Under the pieces are notes generated by a model. It was not told where the DNA came from. It made no database searches and saw nothing but the letters and a program-made list of their open reading frames with translations. Positions 38,701 to 51,000 of a stretch of 64,000 nucleotides of DNA are shown piece by piece. A program made the position numbers and the translations under genes. Every line of letters begins with the position of its first letter. Positions within the stretch are counted from its first letter, which is position 1. This stretch comes from Setophaga petechia (taxonomy: Eukaryota; Chordata; Aves; Passeriformes; Parulidae), in contig JANCRA010000014.1 of the NCBI GenBank assembly GCA_024362935.1, positions 2,189,001 through 2,253,000 of the forward strand. Direction: 5' to 3'.

Positions 38701-41700
38701 AGCAGCCCTTCCAGAGCAGCCAAGCTGCTTCCTTCATCTGCCTTGGAGGCTGAAACGCTGCATTTCTGTGCCCTTGGAATCCCTTTTCTCCTTTGGGTAG
38801 GGGCAGGAATCCTTGGAGCCATCTGATCCCAGGGCTGGGGTGTTGGAGCACCAGATGCCCTTCGAGCCAGGGCACGTTGGCTGAGCAGCTGCAGCCTCCT
38901 CCCCTCCCTCTGGGCCCCAGCCATGCCGATATATGGTTACAAACTGCACCCTCGGGCTGCAAAACAAACTGCCCTGGGCTGGCAGAAATGTACATTTATA
39001 TATGGAGCACTCCAGGCTGAAATCCTGCCCCGTAAATCCTCATCTGATGCACTTGGGGGTGGGTTCATGTGGGGTGTTTTAATAGAGCAACAAAGATTGT
39101 GGTTAGCTGAATAGGCTAAAAATCTTTATTCAGTCATGAAGTGTGACAAGGTAGACGGGAGACTTGCTCATCCAATGATGACTGACAAAATCTCAGATTT
39201 ATTGATTAACAGAAACACTTTTATAATCACACTAATAAGGCTCATACATATTGCAAAACTAGAGCTCACTATTGGTCAGCTATAAAAGTCAGTCCCACCT
39301 TTCTCAAGATGTTTGTGGCTGCTTTTTTACCTCCTGTTATCACATAATTTATAAAACAACTTCTTGCTCAAAGAAACCGTGTCCTTCAATTAGGCAGCTG
39401 TTGCTTTCTCAGATGGATTTCTCACATCAGTTTTTTCCCATCGACTGTGTCTCATTAAAAAACTCCACAGAAGTGAGTGAAATCTTGGGTGATTTTAAGG
39501 AGGGAAACTCATGGGTAGTAACAGCTTTATCTCAGTGTCCCTTTTCCTCTCCTCCAGCCAAGGTGGTTTGTGGTTGGTTCAAGCTGCACCCAAAGGTGCT
39601 GTGGATTTCCCTGGGTGCTGCTGTGGGACTCCATTTGTCCATTGGTATTTAGGACACTCTCCACACTTCAAAGCAAGCCCCAGCTCATGTCCCAGCTGTG
39701 CTGACCAGCTGAATGTGTCACTTTTTGCCTGTTCTGGTTTCCTTTCTGGGGCTGGAATCCTCTCTCTGAGCTCAGGGTAAGCAGCTGCTCCGTGCAGGCC
39801 TCAAACTTCAAAGCCTTCAGCTCAGCTGGGTTGGGATATTTGGGATTTAGGGGAGTCTGGATTTCTGGGCTTTGCTGCACTTTAGCAAAAAAAAAATGAA
39901 AGTTTTCTGTCAGTTTTTCCATGGAAAAGTGACTTTGCATGTGTAATTTTGTAGGTGAATCCAACTTTCAGATCAGAATTAATCATGAGGCTCACCTTGG
40001 GTTTGAGGGGGCTCAGGGAATTTTATGTGCCAGAGAAAATCCTTTCTGGGGAAAAACAGGAGATTTCTCTATGATGAGCAAAGCTCCTCTTAAGAATGAG
40101 AAACAAAGCCAACATTTTGTTTAAAAGTGCTCTAAGAATAGTAAATAAAATAAGCACTCTATCAGATAAAACCAGACTAAATATACAACTGCAGCTTGCT
40201 TACCCAGAAAGTAAAATTATTTATATCCAAAGTTGAACATTTCTCTTGATTTCAGAGATGTTTTTGTTAGATAAATTCAACACGGGCAGCCTGCTTATTT
40301 AAATTTTCTGTACAAGGCTGATGTTAATGGTTACTGAGCTGCCCTTCACCCCAGGCTCTGGGGCTTTGCTCACTTTTGCAGGAATTCTTTTCCATGTTTC
40401 TGAGCTAACTGGGAGAGGGAAAATGAGTCACTGAGCAAATGAGGTCCAGAGCTGCATCCAAAACTTACACTTCTCATTGGGTGCAAAAAGTTGATTAGTT
40501 GCAGTAAATGCAGTGTGCAGATGGAATTCCTGGAGCTCTTTAACAATGCAGCCCAAGGCACAAAACCTGAGCACATGTTGAACCCCACTGTGGCTGATCT
40601 CTCTGAATTTGTTGTAGAGTATCTTTAAACCTTCAGTGTTGAACATATTTACCTAAAATCAGGATTTTTTAGGCAATTTTAGGATTGCTGTGATAGGATG
40701 GAAAGAGGAGGCCACACACAGGATGTGCATTCCTAGAGGGATTCTCCCATTTCCATGTCTTTGGAGTCCTGGAAGTGCCTTCAGTGGAGTTGTTAATGAA
40801 GGTGAAATTATTGGCCATTACCTTAACAGCTCTGGAAGCAGCAGCAGACCAGGCTCTGGGGCTTTGCTCACTTTTGCAGGAATTCTTTTCCATGTTTCTG
40901 AGCTAACTGGGAGAAGGAAAATGAGTCACTGAGCAAATGAAATCCAGAGCTGCATCCAAAACTTACAGATAGTTGTTCAGCTGCAGTTGCAGTAAATGCA
41001 GTGTGCAGATGGAATTCCTGGAGCTCTTTAACAATGCAGCCCAAGGCACAAAACCTGAGCACATGTTGAACCTCAGTGTGCCTGATCTCTCTGAATTTGT
41101 TGTAGAATACCTTTAAACCTTCAGTGTTGCACATATTTACCTAAAATCATGATTTTTTTAGGAAATTTTAGGATTGCTGTGATAGGATGGGGAGGGAGAG
41201 GAGGCCACACACAGGATGTGCATTCCTAGAAGGATTCTCCCATTTCCATGTCTTTGGAGTCCTAAAAATGCCTTCAGTGGAGTTGTTAATGAAGGTGAAA
41301 TTATTGGCCATTACCTTAACAGCTCTGGAAGCAGCAGCAGACCAGGCTCTGGGGCTTTGCTCACTTTTGCAGGAATTCTTTTCCATGTTTCTGAGCTAAC
41401 TGGGAGAAGGAAAATGAGTCACTGAGCAAATGAAATCCAGAGCTGCATCCAAAACTTACAGACAGTTGTTCAGCTGCAGTTGCAGTAAATGCAGTGTGCA
41501 GATGGAATTCCTGGAGCCCTTCAACAATGCAGCCCAAAGGGACAAAACCTGAGCACATGTTGAACCTCAGTGTGGCTGATCTCTCTGAACTTGTTGTAGA
41601 ATATCTTTAAACCTTCAGTGTTGCACATATTTACTTAAAATCAGGATTTTTGAGGAAATTTTAGGATTGCTGTGATAGGATGGGGAGGGAGAGGAGGCCA

Positions 41701-44700
41701 CACACAGGATGTGCATTCCTAGAAGGATTCTCCCATTTCCATGTCTTTGGAGTCCTGAAAGTGCCTTCAGTGGCACAGGAGTTGTTAATGAAGGTGAAAT
41801 TATTCTACATAGGGATAGAAAAGAAAGGAGCTTCTTCAGAAGCTGGCTAAGCTGAGAATAGAATAGAAAGAATGAATAACAAAGGTCTGTGTCTCAGCAG
41901 AGAGTGATAGCAGCTCCACCATGAGTGGTCAGTAAATCCAAACATCCACAGGGGACCAACCACAGGTGGACCTGTTGCATTCCACAGCAGCAGATAATCA
42001 TTGTTTACATTTGTTACTGAGCTTCTCAGCTCCAGCAGCAAAAATCCCACAGAAAGGATTTTTCACAAAGAATGTCATCGACATTGGAAGTTCTATTAGA
42101 ATCTTCTAATACCTATTAGCATACCTGTTAGAAGATAACATTGTCATTCTGTGGTTTGCTAAAGGAGTTTCAGTAAATAACCACAATGATCTGAGCTCCT
42201 GGGACAGTCCCCATCCCTGGTGACAAGGTGGGATCTGTCACAGCTTGGGTTTGATGGCCTTGGAGCTCTTTTCCAGCCTCAGGGATCCTGGGATGGCACC
42301 CACACCAAGTTCTTGGCACCCTAAAGATGCTGATCATGTTTAAATCTCAGTTCTCATCCTACAGACTCAAACCCTAATATTTAATTCTGCAGGCCTCCAT
42401 TATTCCAGTAAAAGAATAATTGAAGTTTTGAGAAGTAGGAGAAAGGGAAATCAAATTTAGTGATGAGAAAACTCAGTCCTTGTGTGTTTGTACAGAACAG
42501 GATCAGTGTCTGTGCTGGGAACAAGAGGGTATCCTGGATTTTTATCATAGCCTGGATAAAAAACTTTACAAAGATTTAAAAAGTGAAAGCAGGGAGTTTC
42601 TACAAAACAGCCCAAAACTCCCTTCTCTTAAGCTGATACTTATAAGCAAAAACCAGACAAACAAAAAGCCCACAAACCCCTTTAATTTCTGCTCTTTTGT
42701 TGCCATGAATGTGCTTTGCATGCAGCAAATCAATTCTTTTCTGTTTTCCTTCCCTCCTGCCTGTTTATGTGGGAATATAAATCCTGGAGGGTTTGTGGGG
42801 AGCCTCTGTGGGATTTTGTTCCCAGATTTTGGCATGTGCTGGGCAGCAGGAGTTGGGCAATGCTGCTTGGGAAGCATTTCTTCAGCACAGAGAGGAATGA
42901 GGCCTTGTGAAAGTGGTGGTGCTGCATTTCTGCCCACTTCTGTGTAAACAGGGATGTGGAAAGGATTTTATGAGGTCCCTTTTGTTCCACTTTTTCAGCA
43001 CAAACTCAGTTGCTTGTCATGGTGTTTGATGCCTCTTGCCATGAATTAAAATCTAATAAATCTTTTAGTCCAGAGGCCTCATTTATGATTGTGGCCTCCT
43101 ATAGAAAGGATTTTACCCAGGGTTTGTTAATTAGTTTTTGGTGGTTTTTGTTTGGTTTTTTGTTTGTTTTGGGGTTTTGTTTTATTTTTTTGGCTTTTTT
43201 TTTTTACCCAGGGTTTTTTTTTTATTATTTAAAAATAACTTGCAGCCTTTCTGCTGTTTTTGGTCAAGTACCACAAACCAAAATGTTCAACTCAGTTTCA
43301 GGAGATTCAGATTTTGCCACCTGGAGAGTGGCATTTCCATGGTACATCCCACCCAAGCTGACCCTGCATCCAGGGATTTCATCAAAGAAAATCCTCTAAG
43401 TATGGAGTAGGGAAATATTGGATTTTATGGAAAAGGGCTGGGCCACAACCAACACTCCTGATTTATCTTTAATTACTTTACTTTTTGAGGAGGAGCACAA
43501 AATTCTCAGTTTGGACTGAGGCACTGATCTATCTAATCCTTTTATTAGGATGGATCCAGCAGCTGTAAAGAGGGAATTATAAAAAGATCAATATCTGATT
43601 GATGTGGCTTCCCAAAATGTCTTTTCTACCCTTGCCCACCTCCAGTGCAGGTTTTACCCTGACCTTTACCAGCCAGGAATGGCAAATCCTGAAGGGCTGG
43701 AATTGCCCTTTTGCTTTGTGGAGCTGCTGACCTTTTGGGAAGAGGAGGAGATCCAAACTCCTGATTTTTTGGAGAGGAGAGCAGAAATCCAGAGGATTGA
43801 ACACCTGGTGTGAGCAGAGGGAGGGAATTGTGTGTGTCCCTTCACAGGAGCACTGAAGGGAGCACATGAGAAATGCTCCAGTATCAGCCAAAAGGGTGAA
43901 AATCTCCAAGTGGAAAATAGGAAATATTGAAAAATTTGAATTGAATATTAAATGAAAAAAGAAAATAAAAAACAGGGGAAAAGCCCCGTGGAGCTGCTGA
44001 CATTTTGGGAAAAGGAGGAGATCCAAATTCCTGATTTTTTGGAGATGGAGAGCAGAAATCCAGAGGATTGGACACCTGGTGTGAGCAGAGGGAGGGAATT
44101 GTGTGTGTCCCTTCACAGGAGCACTGAAGGGAGCACATGAGAAATGCTCCAATATCAGCCAAAAGGGTGAAAATCTCCAACTGGAAAATAGGAAATATTG
44201 AAAAATTTGAATTGAATATTAAATGAAAAAAGAAAATAAAAAACAGGGGAAAAGCCCCGTGGAGCTGCTGACATTTTGGGAAAAGGAGGAGATCCAAACT
44301 CCTGATTTTTTGGAGAGGAGAGCAGAAATCCAGAGGATTGAACACCTGGTGTGAGCAGAGGGAGGGAATTGTGTGTGTCCCTTCACAGGAGCACTGAAAT
44401 GAGCAGATGAGAAGTGATCAGCCAAAAGGGTGAAAATCTCCAACTGGAAAATAGGAAATATTGAAAAATTTGAATTGAATATTAAATGAAAAAAGAAAAT
44501 AAAAAACAGGGGGAAAGCCTGGTGGAGCTGCTGACGTTTTGGGAAAAGGAGGAGATCCAAACTCCTGATTTTTTTGGAGAGGAGAGCAGAAATCCAGAGG
44601 ATTGAACACCTGGTGTGAGCAGAGGGAGGGAATTGTGTGTGTCCCTTCACAGGAGCACTGAAGGGAGCACATGAGAAATGATCCAATATCAGCCAAAAGG

Positions 44701-44952
44701 GTGAAAATCTCTAACTGGAAAATATGAAAATAGAAAATAAAAACCAGGGGGAAAGCCCCCAGGAAATAGGAAAAGGAGGAAAGCAGAGCTGAGTGAAATG
44801 TCTGCAGGCTCCCTGGCTGTTTTCCCTGGCTCTGCTTCCTGCCTGTGCCCCAGCCCTGGAGGGTTCCACACTCAGCCTGCCATGCTGGGCACCATCAAAT
44901 GGGCTCCAGAACTACATGGAAAATGCTTCTCTTGTGTTTAGAGAAAGCAGCA

Positions 44953-45006
<54 letters not shown>

Positions 45007-48000
45007 TTAAAAAATCCCCTTAAGGGATGACGCCAGAAGGTCCTGGCAGGTGGTGCCACAGCCCTGGTGGAATTTCTGCTGCATCCTGAGCTTCTCCAAC
45101 CCCCCTTGTGTTCCTGTCCCCCTCTCCTGGGATCCTCATCCAGCTGTTCCACTCACCTGCTGGAATTTCCCAGGTATTTCTGGATAAATCTCCACAGCAA
45201 AAAGCCTCATGTGCCCCTTTGCCAGTGTGAGTAGACTCTGGGAATCTCCTGAATTAGGAACTTGAACTTTGGGAATCTCCTGAATTAGGAATTTTAACTT
45301 TGGGATTCTCCTGAATTAGGAATTTTAACTTTTTGTGTCTCCTGGGTTGGGAAGTTGGAGTTTTGCTGAATTCAGCACCCTGGAAAACCATCAGTATCAT
45401 GTGTCCTTAATTCTGTACAAAGGGTTTTCTGCTCATTTATTGGGATACTGAGTAGACTCAGCTCTTTGAGCTTTTGAGAGTAAAAGAAGTAAATAAAAAT
45501 CTCTTTTTTTTCTTCTCTTTGTACTTGGTGGATGGCACCTTTTCTTCTGGAGTTCTGTAGCACTGATTGAATGAAGTTAAGCTTCAGGGTAGGTTTAGGA
45601 AGGTTATTTCAATAAAACCAACCAGAAGTCAAACAACACACAGAGTGGGTGAGAGGCCACAGAACACAAACATACAACTTGATAAATTAAACAAGATTTC
45701 TTCAGGCAGGTGATGTTTTTCATGATATTTTAGCTAGCTGGGAGAAAATTCCTGGAGTTTTTTGTGTGATATGAGGAATTATCCAGTGGGTTTTCCCTAA
45801 AGCCTGTTCAGGGCATGAGCTGCATTTCCTGCTCTAGAGCAGAGCTCATCTTACAAGATCAGTGCAGGAATCTTTACCTCAATCTTTACCATTTTTCTAA
45901 TTGCAATCCTTTTCCATGATAAACTCACTGCAGTGCATTTTATTCACTGGGTGGGTTCAGCCCAGACTCTGAGCAGGAAAAGGTTGTGGCACTGTCAGCA
46001 CCATAAAATCCAGGGGTGATTTAAGGTTTGTTATTAACCACAGAGTAAAACAGGAATAGCTTGGGTTTATGGCTCTGAGTAATCCAATTCTGCTGCAACT
46101 GCTGCAGATGAAAAATGAATGTCTGCAAGAGATGGGCTTTGAATCCTTTAGAAATGCCAAATGATAAGAACAGTTGCAGAAAAGTGATGCTGGCTTTGCT
46201 ATAAACAACAAATGTTGCATAACACAGGCTGTGTTTTTCAAGCCCAGATGTTGCAGCAGTTGACACCAGGATTTCTGCAAGTTATTTGCTCATCCTTCAG
46301 CTGCTTCACCACATTCCCCCTCTCAATAACCCATTTTACACATTTTTTCTCATTATAATCCTGTAATACTCACAATTCCAATCAATATTCAGTTTATTTT
46401 AGCTGTGATCACAACTCAGGGGCCCCTGAATTCTCTTAAATAAATGTACTGAGGTGGATTTTTTTTAATTAACCTTTTCAAATCTTCATGTTCAAACCTT
46501 CATACCACTGAATATTGTGTGGATGGCTCAGCAATGTGTGGTGAGCAGATTTACCCCTGTGGTGCTCAGCATGTGGCACAAAATCATTTCAGAAGCATGA
46601 GAGGAACCCAGTGAAATCTTTTGAAAGGAAAAAACCTCTCCAAAAAACAGAATGTGCAGGAGAAATCAGTAAATAATGAATTGCCATTATTCCTAAGCCC
46701 AGGGATTGATGTCATTGTAATTGGGAATTACATGGAGGAGGATCAGAACAGGAATATTCATTTTCTCCATGTAAAAACAACCACAAACATCTGTAGAGCT
46801 GAATTTGAGGGGTTTTCAAAATTTTCACTGCAAATAAGACTCAAAGAAGAGATTTTTAAGCAGCCAGGACCCAGGTGGTGACATTTGAGAATGAGCAGGA
46901 CCTGCAGAGCTGTGCCCAGCTCTGGGGTTGGCAGAGTCAGCAATGCTGGAGGGGTCCAGAGGAGCCCAGGGAGCTGCTCCAGGGCTGGGACACCTGGGGA
47001 TGCTCACCTGGAGAGGAGAAGGATCCAGGGAGAGCTCAGAGCCCCTGAATGGCTCCAGGAGAGCTGGAGAGGGACTGGGGACAAGGGATGGAGGGGCAGG
47101 ACACAGGGAATGGCTCCCACTGCCAGAGAGTGGATTTAGATGGGGTTTTGGGCAGGAATTGTTCCCTGGAGGGTGGGCAGGCCCTGGCACAGGCCCTGGC
47201 ACAGCTGTGGCTGCCCCTGGATCCCTGGCAGTGCCCAAGGCCAGGCTGGTGGGGTTTGGAGCAACCTGGGACAGTGAGAGGTGTCAGGGTTGGAACTGGA
47301 TGGGCTTTAAGGTCCTCTCCACCCCAAACCATTCTGGGATTGTCTGAGAACACAATAAAAAAATTTAAAAGATCTCAATGAAACCTTCAGGCCACAGCTA
47401 TTGGGAAACAGAGGGAACTCAAGCTCCAGATGGGCTTTGGGTGGAGCCTCCCTGGGGACAGGGACAAGGGAGGTGACACAAGGCAGGTGTTGCAATGGTG
47501 CTGCTGTAATTTCCCTGCAGTGGTTTGCTGGGCACTCAGGAGGAAGTTCCATATGATAAACATTGGTTGAGTCTTACTGATAACAAAAAGTTAATAATAA
47601 ATAGTCCTGAAAACAGCTTGTAAATGGGGATTCTCTGGAAATGAAGTGACAGAATTCTGGGTTCTGCTTGTTAGGACTGCTCAGTGAAAACACCCCAGGC
47701 ATAGCACATGTCCCTCCAGGCACCTGGCACTCACAGGTGAAATTTTACTGACTCTGGGTTGGGATAATTCTGCTTTTGAAGTTTTGAGCCAATGTAAATT
47801 GGCTTTTTATAAGAAAAATCCATGTGTGTATCCCCATGTGTGCAGTCATAAGGCAGGAGGAATTTATAAGAGAATAGAAAGTTGATGAAATAAAAGTTTT
47901 TCATGGTGAATTCCTGATCTGGCTGTCTTGGGAAGTGGGAGTCTCCCAGAACTCAGCACACCAAATATCTGATGTGTAAAATGACCTGTCCTGGCATCCC

Positions 48001-51000
48001 ATCCTTTCCACACTCACATCCTGGTTTTCCTTACACCTTCTTCCAAGTGAATTTTTCTGTGAAGCTGCAGGAAGGGAGGAGCCAGGATGTGAACAGAGCC
48101 ATGAAACCAAACTGACCTTGTAAAACCAGGCCCTGAAAACATGGAGAGCTCTTCCTCATGCCAGTGCCCCTGGAGGGATGGTGTTTGTTCCTTGATGCTA
48201 TTAAGATAATTCCATGTGTGTTATTACACAGATCACTGGGGTGATAAGAGCTTTGCTTGGAGTGGATTATTTGGGTTGAAACTGCTTGGAATGAAACTTT
48301 TTTAGGCTGGAAAACAGCATAAAGTGGTGGTACCAACATTCCTGAGGGAGGAAGTTGGAACTGGGCACCTGGAGCACCTCCACAGGTCATGGGATGCTCT
48401 CAAAACAAGGCCTGGCACTTCCCAAAAGTCATCACTTCTGTCTGTATTTAGGAACATCCTCCTCATTCTTCTTCTCTCTTTGTTTTTCCATAGTGAGTGT
48501 TGAAAAAGTGGAATTAAAGGGACTGGCACACAAGAAGAATGAAAGAAATGTTGAGTATTCCTTTGAGGTAAGTGTGGGTTTCCTTTCCTGTGAAAGAAGG
48601 GAGGATAATACTTAAGGAGGAGTTGAGGAAATTTTCAAATTTTATTGTTAGATCCCAAAAGCCTTTGTGAGAGCAGAGCTCCTTTGGGACTGAGAGCTTT
48701 TAATCAATGATTTGGAAGTCATAAATGGCTGTGGATGATGCACAGGTTGGTAGGTGGGGATTGGCAAAAAAAACCACCAAAAAACATTTTAATGGAGGAA
48801 ATTTTGGCAGTGTTTATTTAGGGGGAAATATGATGCCACAGTTACAGGATATTATCCATATCTATATCCAATGTCCATTTTTCTGCTGGAATGCAGAAAC
48901 CAGAGAGAATTTCAGTCTTAATCTGGACAGAGGGCAGTGTGGGCTCTGAGGGCACAGCTCTGGAAGGAGGCAGGGAGGGAGCCTGGGGTGGGATGTGGTT
49001 CCAGAGGGTTGGAGAGTCCAGAAAAGCTTTGGGAACTCTGCAGGGCTGAGTTCTGGGTTTCTCTTGGGAGCTCTCAGAGAACCCATCACACCTGAGATAG
49101 CCCAGCTACCCCAAACACCATAAAATCAGCAGGATGGATTCTGAGGCAGTGCTGGAAAAGAAAGAGGTTTAATAAAAAGCAAAATAACAAAGCTCTTCCA
49201 GAGAAAAACCAAGCCAGGGGCAAGAGGTTATTGCTCCTGCTAGAACACCCCACAAAAGCAAATATTTCCTTTGTTCTTTTCTAGTGAATTGCCTGGGTGG
49301 GCCCTCTTGGCCTCTGTCCAATTGGCAGCCCCAGGTTTGAGGTGAAGTCCCAGAGGTCCTGTGAGGTGTCTTTGGGAGAGAAACTTCTGGGCTTTTTGCC
49401 TTTTTAAGCAGGCAAAGAAGAATTGAGTCACTCCATCAACAGGGGGCACATTCCTACACTTGAGGAAACTTGGGGGGAGTTGACTGGAAGGGGATTTTCA
49501 CCATGGTCTGAAAGTGTTGGCAAAGGGAATAAAACCCTCCCCAGCAGAGGGGTGCTCATCCAGCAGGAACAGCAGGGCAGGGGCTGCTGTGTGAGCTGCA
49601 GGCAGCCTGGCCTGGGTGGCAGTGCCAGTAGTACTGAGAGGGGCAGAGGGAGCAGTGCTGTGGCACTGAGAGTGGCACTGGGAGCAGTGCTGTGGCACTG
49701 AGAGTGGCACTGGGAGCAGTGCTGTGGCACTGAGAATGGCACTGGGAGCAGTGCTGTGGCACTGAGAGGGGCACTGGGAGCAGTGGCACAGAGTGGCAGT
49801 GGCAGCAGTGCTGTGGCACTGATGGTGGCAATGGGAGCAGTGCCTGTGGCACAGAGGGGCAGTGGGAGCATTGCTGTGGCACTGAGAGTGGCAGTGGGAG
49901 CAGTGGCAGTGGCACAGACAGTGACAGTGGTGGCATAGACAGTGGCAGTGGCACAGACAGTGACAGTGGCAGCAGTGCCAGTGGCACAGACAGTGGCAGT
50001 GGGAGCAGTGGCAGTGCCAGTGGGACCAGTGACAGTGGCAGTGGGAGCAGTGGCAGCAGTGGCACAGACAGGGACAGTGGCAGCAGTGGCAGTGGCACAG
50101 ACAGTGGCAGGGACAGTGGGAGCAGTGACAGTGGCAGCAGTGACAGTGACAGTGGCAGCAGTGCTGTGACACTGACAGGGACAGTGGCAGCAGTGACAGT
50201 GACAGTGACAGTGGCAGCAGTGGCAGTGCCAGTGGCTCAGCCCCCAGCCCAGCAGTTTCCCTGTTGGGTTTTGCTCCCATCCCATCTCAGGGTGAGTTCA
50301 TTGTTCATCCCCTGGAGCAGTGGCAGGGATGGAAGAGGTGCTGCAGAGCAGCTGACAAACTGGAGTAAAATATTGCAAAATTTGGGATGCACAGCCCAGA
50401 AAACAGCTTTGGTTTGTCTGAGGAGACAGAGTAGGGGCTGAGAAAAGGAGAAACCAGAAGGAACCAGATGGGAGGATCCCAATTATCCACAACTTTCACC
50501 AAGTTATTCCTTTAAACTCCTCAGCATCTGTTGGGATTTTGGCAGCATTAACCTCTGCAGGACTGGATTCATGGAGAATGTCCCAAATTTCCTGAATCCC
50601 CAATTGTTCCAAATGTCATCAGTCACAGACAGGATTTTTCCAAGGGCTTTTCAAGCTCTGTATGAAGCCTGCAGTTGTCTCCACTCCAATTAAGATCTCG
50701 TGAAACTTCTTTTCCTATTACAAATTTTCTATAAATACCAGAAATTACTGTACCCAGTGTTTGCCTCAACAGCTTGAACTGAAGGAAGAGCAGAGACTTC
50801 AGCTGAGTTGATAAATTGCTGTTTGCTGGGTTAAAAACCCAATTATGGAATGATTTTGTTCAGTTTAGGAGCTTGGGAATAGCAGGTCAATGGATGGAGC
50901 AGTTTAGTGTTTGCAGTGCTATTGTTCCCCTCATTTACAGTTCATGTTATTGTTTTATAAGGATTGAAAATTCAACTTAAAACAGAAGTCATGATAGTTG

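Larger units (their letters stand above)
24680..48493 (+). other. Intron 2 of ZCCHC14
   Basis: GT-AG intron of 23.8 kb, dominated by tandem arrays, CR1 fragments and probable solo LTRs listed separately. No open frame here looks like a protein gene; the long ones translate tandem repeats. I see nothing assignable in 26.0-26.8, 28.3-29.6, 30.9-31.9, 37.2-39.0, 42.3-43.1 and 45.4-46.9 kb. Confidence 0.9.

Noticed and set aside
43577..44696. Minus frames of about 150-190 codons with hydrophobic stretches resembling membrane segments
   Set aside because: They translate the A-rich part of the 270-bp array; the hydrophobic Phe/Ile runs come from poly-A/T tracts.
49428..50285. His/Cys-rich minus frames that look like metal-binding proteins
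   Set aside because: The His/Cys pattern is the translation of a CAGTGG-type repeat in different frames; no zinc-finger spacing is maintained.
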